A stretch of 64,000 nt of DNA, from the NCBI GenBank assembly GCA_023429135.1, contig JAEYWD010000032.1, forward strand, positions 1-64,000, in the 5' to 3' direction. The notes beneath the pieces are model-generated. The model saw only the letters and a list, made by a program, of their open reading frames with translations, was not told the DNA's origin and made no database searches. The translations under genes and the position numbers were made by a program. This document shows, in pieces, positions 35,992 through 44,817 of this stretch. The first letter of the stretch is position 1. Each line of letters starts with the position of its first letter. Source of the stretch: Bacteroidota bacterium (GTDB taxonomy: Bacteria; Bacteroidota; Bacteroidia; Bacteroidales; JAAUTT01).

Positions 35992-36196
35992 GTTTTCTTC
36001 TTTTCCGACTCTACAAAAATTTAATATTCATTTCGGAATATTTAAGCGTTGGTTATCTATTCATTTGGTCTTTGGTGACTACCTTGCTCCACATTATCAA
36101 TAATGCTGGGTTAACATCTCCTATAAACTATTTCCAAATAATTAAGGTAATTTCCTGGGTCGGTTTCTGTTTAAACGAATTCCGCAGTATTTCATT

Positions 36197-36290
36197 TCCT
36201 GTAACATATTTTATAATCCTGTAACATCCTTTAAACTCCTGCTTCTTTAGGTTAAAAATGTAACATGCGTTATCGTTTCTGTAACGCTAT
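36197..36290 (+). promoter_or_regulatory. 20-bp-phased direct repeats upstream of susC (candidate operator)
   Basis: The 11-mer TCCTGTAACAT occurs exactly at 36197-36207 and 36217-36227. TGTAACAT recurs at 36259-36266 and TGTAACGC at 36280-36287. A degenerate TCCTGCTTC falls at about 36237-36245. The T of the TGTAAC-type cores lies at 36200, 36220, (36240), 36259 and 36280, a spacing of 20, 20, 19 and 21 bp, which is about two helical turns. The last copy ends about 30 bases before a TAGTTTTG promoter box. Direct repeats on one face of the helix are how AraC-type activators commonly bind, and the hybrid regulator of this locus ends in an AraC domain. The rest of 35992-36196 shows nothing further. 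Confidence 0.6.
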
Positions 36291-36316
36291 TGATTTTATA
36301 ACTCTTTTATGCATAA

Positions 36317-36324
36317 TAGTTTTG
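36317..36324 (+). promoter_or_regulatory. candidate promoter -7 box of the fructan locus
   Basis: TAGTTTTG is an exact TAnnTTTG. Transcription would start near 36331. The -33 region (about 36293-36298) lacks a TTTG, as expected for a promoter that needs an activator, and abuts the phased repeats. Confidence 0.5.
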
Positions 36325-36352
36325 GTGCACTAAACTTTTAACACAACTAATT

Positions 36353-36517
36353 ATGCTAAGAAAAAACAATCCAGGTAATTCTTCTTCACAGGAGAAATGG
36401 ACCGGAAACTACAAAAGGAATGGACATCCCGACCATTCGGGCACTCATTGGAAGAGTAAAATCAGTGGTTTGGAAACCCCTGATATCAACCCTGTTTATA
36501 ACTATACTAATTATTAA
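36353..36517 (+). CDS. 54-residue hydrophilic ORF between the promoter and susC
   Basis: This short ORF begins MLRKNNPGNSSSQEKW and ends DINPVYNYTNY. It is polar, with several His, Asn, Gly and Trp residues and no signal peptide or membrane helix. It starts about 22 bases after the predicted transcription start of the fructan locus and stops 78 bases before the susC ATG. It could be a leader peptide, a small cytoplasmic protein, or a chance frame. No matching family is known to me. The reverse strand has a frame over the same bases, which I reject. Confidence 0.35.
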   Translation: MLRKNNPGNSSSQEKWTGNYKRNGHPDHSGTHWKSKISGLETPDINPVYNYTNY

Positions 36518-36595
36518 TCGGGCCGATGATATGTCCATGATCCTAAAAATCTCCAGCCGGAAATGATCCTTGGACATTCATTGGGCCTTAAAAAA

Positions 36596-39500
36596 ATGCA
36601 GATGAAACAACGAAGCAAAACAAAAAACTCACAACCAGCGTGTAGGATGACCTTATGGGGTATCCTGCTGTTGTTATTGCCTTTAACGGCATTTGGGCAG
36701 CAACTAACAGTAAAAGGAACTGTTAGAGATGCATTCGGAGAACCTTTACCCGGAGTAAACATTATTGTTGAAGGTACTACCGCCGGAACAGTCGTTGCAG
36801 CCGATGGGTCGTACAGTATTCAGGTTCCCTCGTCAAGTTCTGTATTGGTATATTCCTTTATAGGTTATAATACTGAAAAAGTACAGGTGAAGGGGCAATC
36901 AGAAGTTAATGTTACCATGATCCAAACGATTGAAAACCTGGAAGAGGTTGTTGTAACGGGTTATCAGGTACAGAAAAAAGTAGATGTTACAGGGGCAATT
37001 GCCGTGGTTGAAATGAAAAAGATTGCCTCCCAAAGTTTGAGTTCCGGCAATGTAATGCAGGCATTACAGGGGAATGTTGCTGGCCTTTATGTCGAAAAAT
37101 CGGGAAACCCTTCGGGAGAGAGTTCCAGGATTCTTATCAGGGGTGTAAATACCTTAGGGAATACCGATCCGCTGTACATTATCGACGGAGTTCCAACCGT
37201 GCGCCCTGTTGTTTTTCAGAGCTTAAACCCAAGTGGCATCGAATCGGTCCAGGTATTGAAAGATGCATCAGCGTCGTCCATTTATGGTTCACGGGCATCG
37301 AATGGTGTAATCATTATCACAACCAAAAACAGGATAAAAGAAAGCGGCGAAAAATTCAATATCTCGCTAAATTCCAACTTTTCCATCCTGTCGGAGAAAA
37401 AACAACGTTACAAAATGCTGAACGCCCTCGATAGAGGTAAAGTGCTGTGGCAGGCAAACGTTAACGACCATACCGACCCTAACGCAGGTTACGGTGAGAT
37501 TTATAAGTTCGACTGGAATGGTGATTATGCTAATCCTGTGCTAAACAGCATCTCAGTTCAACCGTATGTTGGGGGTGACGAATCCATGCCCGTTGGTGAC
37601 ACTGATTGGCAGGAGGAAAGTTATCAAACCGGCTATGTTTATAATAACGACCTTACCATATCAGGTGGTACAGAAAATGCCTTTTTACTTGCAAATTTCG
37701 GATACCTTAAGAATACAGGAATATTAAAATACACTAATTACGACAGGTATAGCGGAAGGTTAAACTCAAATTTCAAATTATTAAAAGGCAAATTAAAAGT
37801 TGGAGTAAACTCTCAATTTGCGAAGTCGAATGAAACAGGTTCCTGTATGGATATTGGAAGTACCTGGACACCACGACTGGCAATTCAATCACCTCCTACA
37901 ATCCCGCTGTTTGGCAAAGACGGGAAAACTTATGGCGGTCCCCTGGGATCAGGATACTCCGATCGCAATAACCCTGTTTTAATGCAGTTCCTGAACAGAT
38001 GGGATAATACTGCAAATACTTCAATTTTTGGGAATGCTTTTGCAGAGCTATATATAGTCAAAAATCTTGTATTTCGCACCAGTGTGGGTATCGACTATAA
38101 TGCTTTTAACAGGAAGGATATCGAACCGAAAGTAAAAAACGGATTTGTAAACAGAAGCGATAATAGTTTAACAATAAGCACTTCCGATTATTCAAGCTTA
38201 ACTTTTACCAATACTCTTAATTATAAGCTCAAAATTGAGAACAACAATTTTGAATTTTTACTGGGAAGTGAAGCAATCAAAACTAATGTGGATGATGTGG
38301 TTTCGACAGCTTACTCCTTTGCTGTTGAAACTGAAGACTATTTTGTATTGGGTGCAGCATCAGGACAAAGAACTACCAACGGTAGAGGTACAGGTAGCAG
38401 ACTTTTGTCGCAATTCGGTAAAATAGGATATAGTTTCTCTGATAAATACCTGGCTTCGGTTACAATCCGCAGGGACGGTTCTTCCAAGTTCGGAACAGAC
38501 AACCAATATGGTATATTCCCCTCTGCGACACTGGGATGGAGAATAAGCAACGAATCCTTTATGAAGGCACTTCCTGCTTTATCCAACCTGAAATTGAGGG
38601 CCGGTTATGGTGTTGTAGGTAACCAATCTATTGGCGACCTTGCCCGCTTTGGACTCTTCGAATCAAGGTATGGACCTTCCATGAACACCTATTCCGCCGG
38701 CTTTTTCGAACAATATTATAATATCGGGACAGCCTACGATTTAAATGGCGCTAACTCCGGGACACTCATGTCGGGATTTGTATCCATTCAGGCCGAAAAT
38801 GCTTCACTTAAGTGGGAATCGACCAAAGAAACCAATTTTGGTATTGATTTCGGATTCTTCAATAATAAGTTAATAGGGGCCTTTGATTATTTTGTCAGAA
38901 CAACTGAAAACATTCTGATCCAACCCCCAATTGCCTCTGCTATAGGCGAAGGTCAGTTGAAATGGTTAAATGGCGCCACAAAGGACAACAGAGGATGGGA
39001 ACTCACCCTTGGCTATGCCGATAAATTAAGGAATGGCCTTACCTATGAAGTTTCGACCAATATGGGAGCATTCAGGGATGAAATTACCGAATTGCCTGAA
39101 GAAGTAAGAACAGCCTATCCAGGTAATGCTGAAAAAACAATTCTTGGACAATCTCAATATGCTATTTTTGGATACCGCAGCGACGGGTTATTCCAAAATG
39201 AGGAAGAGGTTATTGCAGCTCCTGCACAGGTTGGTGCAGCCCCTGGCAGGATAAGATATAAAGACCTTAATGGTGACAAAAAGATTGATTCGTACGACCA
39301 GGAATTTATCGGAACCACACTGCCAAAGCTCGAATACGGTATCCGGCTCAACGTTGGTTATAAAAACTTCGATGTTTCTGTTTTCGGATCGGGTGTTGCA
39401 GGCAGGATAGGACGCGATACTTACATGGAATGGGACTACTTTGTACAGGGTAGAGAAAATGCCGGACCCGACGTGCTGAATGCCTGGACCCCTAACAACA

Positions 39501-39796
39501 AGAGTTCCAAGATACCTGCGGTTACACTCTCAAATAACAATAACGAACTTAGGTCGTCCGATTTCATGTTCAGGAACAACTCATACTTTAAACTTAGAAA
39601 TTTACAAATAGGATATTCCATCCCTGCTGAAATTGTAAAGAAATGGGGAATACATCAAATGAGAGTATACTATCAGGGGGAGAATTTATTCTGGATAACG
39701 CCAAAAGATTATATAGGGAACGATCCGGAAAGGACCAATGTAAACAACATCCCTGTACCTACCACAAACTCATTTGGGATAAGCGTAAATTTCTAA
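36596..39796 (+). CDS. susC: SusC-like TonB-dependent outer membrane transporter
   Basis: The 1066-residue protein has a signal peptide (hydrophobic core WGILLLLLPLTAFG). A carboxypeptidase-regulatory-like domain (VKGTVRDAFGEPLPGVNI, about residues 30-105) comes next, then a TonB-box-like EEVVVTGYQVQ, the plug domain (about 120-240, with IRGVNTLGNTDPLYIIDG) and a 22-strand barrel that ends in Phe (SFGISVNF). It imports oligosaccharides bound by the partner SusD. Context (GH32, fructokinase, fructose-type sensor) makes fructan or fructo-oligosaccharide the likely substrate. The frame opens at 36563; Met at 36596 or 36602 fits the signal peptide better. Confidence 0.95.
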   Translation: MQMKQRSKTKNSQPACRMTLWGILLLLLPLTAFGQQLTVKGTVRDAFGEPLPGVNIIVEGTTAGTVVAADGSYSIQVPSSSSVLVYSFIGYNTEKVQVKGQSEVNVTMIQTIENLEEVVVTGYQVQKKVDVTGAIAVVEMKKIASQSLSSGNVMQALQGNVAGLYVEKSGNPSGESSRILIRGVNTLGNTDPLYIIDGVPTVRPVVFQSLNPSGIESVQVLKDASASSIYGSRASNGVIIITTKNRIKESGEKFNISLNSNFSILSEKKQRYKMLNALDRGKVLWQANVNDHTDPNAGYGEIYKFDWNGDYANPVLNSISVQPYVGGDESMPVGDTDWQEESYQTGYVYNNDLTISGGTENAFLLANFGYLKNTGILKYTNYDRYSGRLNSNFKLLKGKLKVGVNSQFAKSNETGSCMDIGSTWTPRLAIQSPPTIPLFGKDGKTYGGPLGSGYSDRNNPVLMQFLNRWDNTANTSIFGNAFAELYIVKNLVFRTSVGIDYNAFNRKDIEPKVKNGFVNRSDNSLTISTSDYSSLTFTNTLNYKLKIENNNFEFLLGSEAIKTNVDDVVSTAYSFAVETEDYFVLGAASGQRTTNGRGTGSRLLSQFGKIGYSFSDKYLASVTIRRDGSSKFGTDNQYGIFPSATLGWRISNESFMKALPALSNLKLRAGYGVVGNQSIGDLARFGLFESRYGPSMNTYSAGFFEQYYNIGTAYDLNGANSGTLMSGFVSIQAENASLKWESTKETNFGIDFGFFNNKLIGAFDYFVRTTENILIQPPIASAIGEGQLKWLNGATKDNRGWELTLGYADKLRNGLTYEVSTNMGAFRDEITELPEEVRTAYPGNAEKTILGQSQYAIFGYRSDGLFQNEEEVIAAPAQVGAAPGRIRYKDLNGDKKIDSYDQEFIGTTLPKLEYGIRLNVGYKNFDVSVFGSGVAGRIGRDTYMEWDYFVQGRENAGPDVLNAWTPNNKSSKIPAVTLSNNNNELRSSDFMFRNNSYFKLRNLQIGYSIPAEIVKKWGIHQMRVYYQGENLFWITPKDYIGNDPERTNVNNIPVPTTNSFGISVNF

Positions 39797-39829
39797 ATAT
39801 AAACTGTTAAACAAATTAAAACATTAAAC

Positions 39830-41566
39830 ATGAAACATATATCAAGAAATATACTCTTAACAGCAGCAGCGGTTTTGGCAGCCGCATGCGGCGACGATTT
39901 CCTGAATTACCAACCTAAGGGAGTCCTCACCCAGGCCCAGGTAACCACTCCCGAAAATGCAAACTCCCTGGTAACTGCCGCATACGCCGGCATAGCCAAC
40001 GATGAAATGATAGGTCCCATAACAAGTATGTGGATATACGGTTCCGTACGATCCGATGATGCCTATAAAGGAGGTGGCGGAACAGGCGATGTGGGTGATG
40101 TTAACAGGTATGAGCAGTATAATCTTACGGTTCCCGATCAGGCAGGAAGCGACTGGATGTTCCCCCGCACCTGGACTAACTATTATAAAGCAATCTCCAG
40201 GATTAACCTGGCTATAACTGCTGTAAAACAGACTGATATATCCAAGTTTGCAGAGAAGGATATACGGTTAGGAGAGCTCCATTTTTTAAGAGGACATTGC
40301 TATTTTATGCTCAAACGGCTGTTCAACAAAGTACCTTTTATCGATGAAACCATGGATAAGGATCAGATCCTTAAAACCAAAAACGATTTGACAAATGAGG
40401 AATTGTGGAACAGGATTGCTGATGACTTTAAGGCAGGAGTTGATAAATTGCCTGAAAACCAACCGGAAAAAGGCAGGGCTAATAAATATGCTGCCTATTC
40501 GTACCTGGCTAAAGTACGGTTGTATCAGGCTTACGAGCAAAACGAAACAGATCATCAGGTAAAAAACATAAACGCCCAAAGAATGCAGGAAGTAGTAGAC
40601 CTGACAGCTTTCGTTCTTGGGAAATATAGCCTTCAACCAGATTTCGGGGAAAATTTTCTCGATGGTTATGATAATGGGGTTGAATCAATTTTTGCTGCAC
40701 AGTTCTCATTGGGGGATGGTACAGAAGCCGGAAGGGCTAGTTATGTGTTCGGACTAAACTCACCACATGGTTCTCCGCTTTATGGCTGCTGTGGATTCCA
40801 CATGGCAAGTCAGAATGTTGTTAATGCTTTCAAAACCGACGAAAACGGATTACCTATGTTCGACTCCTTTAACAATGTTGATATGAAAGACAGCATCGAT
40901 TTCCGTACAAATGGTATTGATCCGCGGTTAGACCATACAGTTGGCGTCCCTGCTCATCCCTTTAAATACAGACCAGATATGATTTACCAAAAAAGCTGGG
41001 CAAGAGATCCTGGGGTTTATGGATATTTCGGGAATATGAAAGAACAGCAAGCCCCTGATTGTGCCTGCTATTTCAAAAAGGGGCCTTTTATGGGTACTTC
41101 CAAGAATCTGGACTTTATCCGTTATGCCGATGTATTATTGATGAGGGCAGAGGCTCTTATCGAGTTGGGACAACACAACGAGGCGCTTCCCTTAATAAAT
41201 CAGGTACGCGAAAGAGCCAAAGCAAGCACCAAAAGAACAAAATATGCCGATGGGGCTGATCCTTCAAATTATCGTATCGGAATCTATAGTCCGGGTGTAA
41301 ATATAAACTGGACCCAGGAAAATGCACGAAAAGCTTTACGCTTTGAGCGAAGAATGGAATTTGCAATGGAAGGTTCCCGTTTTTTCGATCTTGTGCGCTG
41401 GGGTATTGCTGCCGAAACCCTGAACGCGTATCTGGATGTTGAAAAAACGAAAAGAGACTTCTTAACTTTTGCTAAATTTACTAAAGGCAGGGACGAATAC
41501 TACCCTATACCCCAACGTGAAATAAACTTTACAAAAGGTTTGTATATTCAGAATAACGGGTATTAA
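39830..41566 (+). CDS. susD: SusD/RagB-family surface glycan-binding lipoprotein
   Basis: The 578-residue protein has a lipobox (LAAACGDD, Cys about 20). The SusD fold follows: an N-terminal DFLNYQPKG motif, TPR-like helices, and the C-terminal FRYADVLLMRAEALIELG-type stretch (IRYADVLLMRAEALIE) followed by ENARKALRFERRMEFAMEG and RFFDLVRWG. It forms the lid of the SusC transporter and binds the glycan at the cell surface. It lies 33 bases after susC. No SusE/F-like surface binding protein follows, which is unusual for a fructan locus. Confidence 0.95.
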   Translation: MKHISRNILLTAAAVLAAACGDDFLNYQPKGVLTQAQVTTPENANSLVTAAYAGIANDEMIGPITSMWIYGSVRSDDAYKGGGGTGDVGDVNRYEQYNLTVPDQAGSDWMFPRTWTNYYKAISRINLAITAVKQTDISKFAEKDIRLGELHFLRGHCYFMLKRLFNKVPFIDETMDKDQILKTKNDLTNEELWNRIADDFKAGVDKLPENQPEKGRANKYAAYSYLAKVRLYQAYEQNETDHQVKNINAQRMQEVVDLTAFVLGKYSLQPDFGENFLDGYDNGVESIFAAQFSLGDGTEAGRASYVFGLNSPHGSPLYGCCGFHMASQNVVNAFKTDENGLPMFDSFNNVDMKDSIDFRTNGIDPRLDHTVGVPAHPFKYRPDMIYQKSWARDPGVYGYFGNMKEQQAPDCACYFKKGPFMGTSKNLDFIRYADVLLMRAEALIELGQHNEALPLINQVRERAKASTKRTKYADGADPSNYRIGIYSPGVNINWTQENARKALRFERRMEFAMEGSRFFDLVRWGIAAETLNAYLDVEKTKRDFLTFAKFTKGRDEYYPIPQREINFTKGLYIQNNGY

Positions 41567-41613
41567 GTAAAATGATAACGAGGTTAATGAACACTCAACT
41601 TTGAAAACAAAAA

Positions 41614-41666
41614 CAGTCACGGATTGCAAGGATGGGGAAATAAAAACGTTCGCGCGTCCGTGGCTG
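41614..41666 (+). other. hairpin between susD and the GH32 gene
   Basis: CAGTCACGGAT (41614-41624) and GTCCGTGGCTG (41656-41666) pair over 11 positions with two G-T pairs, around a 31-nt loop. It has no T-run, so it is probably not a terminator. It might limit 3' decay or keep susCD mRNA more abundant than the genes behind it. Confidence 0.4.
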
Positions 41667-41744
41667 GTTGCAAATATGAAGCATATAAAATAATGTTTGT
41701 TTTTGGATTTGTCAGCTTAATTAAATTTAAAATAATCATCACCT

Positions 41745-41753
41745 TTACATTTG
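41745..41753 (+). promoter_or_regulatory. candidate promoter -7 box just before the GH32 gene
   Basis: TTACATTTG contains an exact TAnnTTTG (41746-41753). It ends only 4 bases before the first ATG (41758), so if it is used the translation start is probably the ATG at 41809. It suggests a second promoter inside the fructan locus. Confidence 0.4.
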
Positions 41754-41757
41754 AACA

Positions 41758-43419
41758 ATGAAAAACCTGTACCCGTTTTTTAAACTTAACCCGAATAAAA
41801 AGTCTGTTATGGAACTCTTAAATCTCCCCATCGGATGGAGAATACCGGAAATCTCCAACAAAAAATTCACAGTAAGCTGGCTTGTTACAATTGTTTTTTT
41901 GGTTCTGACATTTTCCCTTTCAGCGCAGACTCCTTCAGTAAGCGGCAAAGCCAGTAAAGAAGCTTACCGGCCCCGGTTTCATTTTACGCCGATTACCGGA
42001 TGGATGAACGATCCCAACGGCATGGTTTATTACGATGGGGAGTACCACCTGTTTTACCAGTTTTACCCCGATAGTACCGTATGGGGACCTATGCACTGGG
42101 GGCATGCCGTAAGTAAGGATCTTGTGTACTGGGAACGTTTGCCTGTTGCTCTTTACCCCGACAGTTTAGGGTATATTTTTTCCGGCAGCGCGGTAATGGA
42201 CCTGAATAATACATCCGGTTTGGGCACCAAGGAAGAGCCGGCCATGGTGGCTGTTTATACATATCATAATCCCAAACTGGAACGCATGGGAAAGAGTGAT
42301 TATCAGTATCAGGCCATAGCCTATAGTCTCGACAAGGGAAGAACATGGACCAAGTATGCTAATAATCCTGTGGTTAAAAATCCCGGTATGCGCGATTTCA
42401 GGGATCCGAAAGTTAGCTGGAATGCTGCTGCCGGCAAATGGATCATGGTTTTGGCGGCAGGAGACAAGGTGATGTTTTACTCTTCTCCCGATTTATTGAA
42501 CTGGACTTTTGAAAGTGACTTCGGAAAAGATGCCGGTGCCCATGGTGGCGTGTGGGAGTGTCCCGATTTGTTTCCTATGCAGGTAGGTAACGAAACCAAG
42601 TGGATTTTGATAGTGAATATTAATCCCGGTGGCCCGAACGGTGGTTCGGCGGCACAATATTTTGCCGGAGATTTTGATGGACACAGGTTTATTCCTTCAC
42701 ATAAGGAAACCAAATGGATCGATTATGGAAAAGATAATTACGCCGGAGTTACCTGGTCGAATATACAGGATGGCAGAACACTGTTTATCGGATGGATGAG
42801 CAACTGGCAATATGGCGAAAAAGTACCGACCCGTTTATGGAGAAGTGCAAACACTTTCCCTCGGGAACTTAAACTCATACGCGAAGGTAGCGGTTATACC
42901 CTCGTTTCCTGGCCGGTTAAAGAATTACGATTATTAAGGACCGACTCTGTGAAGGTTACCAATATTACTGTAGAAAAACTGAAGGATTTATCAGAAAAAC
43001 TAAATGGGAAAATTAGCGCCTCCGAAATATCCGTTACCTTTCAGTTGCCAAGCGATACATCCTTGTATCCGAAGGATTTTGGCCTCATTCTCAGGAATTC
43101 CTTGAAAGAAGAAGTAAAAGTAGGATATGATTTCAGAAAAGGCCGGGTTTATTTTGACAGGAGCAATTCGGGTAAAACTGATTTTTCTAAAGATTTTCCG
43201 GTAGCCATAACTGCACCATGTAGTTTGTTGGGTCAGGAATTCACAATGAATTTACTGGTCGACGAAGCCTCCATGGAACTCTTTGCTCAGAATGGCCGGA
43301 TTGTAATGACAAATATATTCTTCCCCGGGAAAGAATACGATAAACTATTAATATTTACCAATGGTAGACCTGTAAAAATCAAAGAATTAAAATTTGCCGG
43401 ATTGAAGTCAATCTGGTGA
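41758..43419 (+). CDS. glycoside hydrolase family 32 (exo-fructosidase / invertase / levanase)
   Basis: GH32 enzymes release fructose from sucrose, inulin or levan. The 553-residue protein has the five-bladed propeller with the catalytic set: nucleophile Asp85 in GWMNDPNG, transition-state stabiliser Asp216 in FRDPK, and acid/base Glu267 in WECPD. A C-terminal beta-sandwich follows from about residue 400. The signal peptide (about 37-57, ending LSAQ) has no lipobox Cys, so a periplasmic enzyme acting on imported oligosaccharides is likely. The N-terminal 35 residues before the signal are abnormally long. A start at 41809 (residue 18) is probable given the promoter box at 41745-41753. The sugar porter gene follows after 30 bases. 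Confidence 0.93.
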   Translation: MKNLYPFFKLNPNKKSVMELLNLPIGWRIPEISNKKFTVSWLVTIVFLVLTFSLSAQTPSVSGKASKEAYRPRFHFTPITGWMNDPNGMVYYDGEYHLFYQFYPDSTVWGPMHWGHAVSKDLVYWERLPVALYPDSLGYIFSGSAVMDLNNTSGLGTKEEPAMVAVYTYHNPKLERMGKSDYQYQAIAYSLDKGRTWTKYANNPVVKNPGMRDFRDPKVSWNAAAGKWIMVLAAGDKVMFYSSPDLLNWTFESDFGKDAGAHGGVWECPDLFPMQVGNETKWILIVNINPGGPNGGSAAQYFAGDFDGHRFIPSHKETKWIDYGKDNYAGVTWSNIQDGRTLFIGWMSNWQYGEKVPTRLWRSANTFPRELKLIREGSGYTLVSWPVKELRLLRTDSVKVTNITVEKLKDLSEKLNGKISASEISVTFQLPSDTSLYPKDFGLILRNSLKEEVKVGYDFRKGRVYFDRSNSGKTDFSKDFPVAITAPCSLLGQEFTMNLLVDEASMELFAQNGRIVMTNIFFPGKEYDKLLIFTNGRPVKIKELKFAGLKSIW

Positions 43420-43449
43420 AACATATATTGAAAAACTAAACTAATAGAC

Positions 43450-44817
43450 ATGAATAAAGGATTTTTGAATTGGGCAACATTCGTTGCAGTTAATGGAGGT
43501 TTGTTGTTTGGATTGAATATGGCAGGCATATCCGGGGCTATTCCATCCTTACAGGAGTATTTCGCATTAGATGATATTGCCCTAGGAATGGCAGTTAGTT
43601 CCATTACTGTAGGGTGCTTGGCAGGAGCATTATTCGCAGGATCGCTCAGCGATAAGTATGGCCGGAAAAACATGATGATGGTAACAGCAGTGCTTTATAT
43701 GATATCGGCAATAGCCTGCAGTTTAGCCCCCACCCTGGCTTTATTTTTATTTGGACGTGTTGTTGGAGGCATAGCAGTTGGAGCGGCCTCCGTACTTGGT
43801 CCCACTTATATTACAGAAATTGCACCTTCGGAGAAAAGAGGTACGCTGGTTTCGAATAATCAGTTAGCCATTACCATTGGAATACTGCTGGCTTACATTC
43901 TGGATTATGCATTAATTAACGTTACTAACGGATGGCGTTTTATGTTAGGAGTACCCATAATATTCAGTGCTTTAAATTTGATTTTCCTAAACCTCAATTT
44001 CCCTGAAAGCCCCAGGTGGTTGATAAAATCGGGCCGACGGGAAGAAGCACTCAGGATACTTCAGAAAATAGGAGGGGAGTCGTATGCCGAAAAGGAAATG
44101 AAAGGTATTGCCAGTTCCATGACTTATCAGGAATCCAATAAAAAGGTTTATGTTAGGGAGCTCTTCAAGGGGAAACTGGCCTACGTGGTATTGCTTGGAA
44201 GCTTGCTGGCCGCTTTTCAGCAAATTACAGGTATCAATGCCATTGTTAATTACGCGCCTACCATTTTTCAGCAAACTGGTGTTGGTGGAGATACCGCCCT
44301 TTTACAATCCATTATTGTAGGATTTGTAAACTTCATTTTCACCATAGTGGCTTTGCGGCTTGTCGACCGCCAGGGACGTAAAACCTTGCTATTATGGGGA
44401 GCTGCCGGTATGACCATTTCACTGGGATATCTTACTATGACCTTCGCTTCCAGTTCGGCAAACAGTTTTGGCGTACTCATCTCTTTATTAGCGTACATCG
44501 CCTTCTTTGCTGCTTCGCTTGCCCCAGTGATGTGGGTTGTAACATCCGAAATGTACCCTACACGTTACAGAGGTGTTGCCATGTCGTTATCAACAGCCAT
44601 TAGCTGGGCATGTACGTTACTTGTAGTTCAGTTTTTCCCCTGGATGCTTAATAACCTGGGAGGTATGGTAAGTTTTGGAATTTTTGCGGGATTCAGCCTC
44701 ATTGCTTTCATATTTATAAAGCTCTATATTCCTGAAACAAAAGGTAAATCGCTGGAGCAGATTGAAGCAGACCTTGGACTTTTAAAAGCCGAAACCGGTA
44801 AAGCTGAAACACGATGA
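43450..44817 (+). CDS. MFS sugar porter, probable fructose importer
   Basis: The 455-residue protein has twelve membrane segments and the sugar-porter signatures DKYGRKN (loop 2-3), PESPRWL (after helix 6), QQITGINAIVNYAP (helix 7), VDRQGRKTLL (loop 8-9) and PETKGKSLEQIE at the end. Proteins of this family bring monosaccharides across the inner membrane with protons. Between a GH32 gene and a fructokinase gene, fructose is the likely substrate. Its stop codon overlaps the fructokinase start (ATGA), so uptake and phosphorylation are translationally linked. Confidence 0.93.
   Translation: MNKGFLNWATFVAVNGGLLFGLNMAGISGAIPSLQEYFALDDIALGMAVSSITVGCLAGALFAGSLSDKYGRKNMMMVTAVLYMISAIACSLAPTLALFLFGRVVGGIAVGAASVLGPTYITEIAPSEKRGTLVSNNQLAITIGILLAYILDYALINVTNGWRFMLGVPIIFSALNLIFLNLNFPESPRWLIKSGRREEALRILQKIGGESYAEKEMKGIASSMTYQESNKKVYVRELFKGKLAYVVLLGSLLAAFQQITGINAIVNYAPTIFQQTGVGGDTALLQSIIVGFVNFIFTIVALRLVDRQGRKTLLLWGAAGMTISLGYLTMTFASSSANSFGVLISLLAYIAFFAASLAPVMWVVTSEMYPTRYRGVAMSLSTAISWACTLLVVQFFPWMLNNLGGMVSFGIFAGFSLIAFIFIKLYIPETKGKSLEQIEADLGLLKAETGKAETR

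Noticed and set aside
36386..36577. Minus-strand frame across the susC leader
   Set aside because: It is a shadow of the 54-codon plus-strand ORF and the susC start region, with no promoter or family feature.
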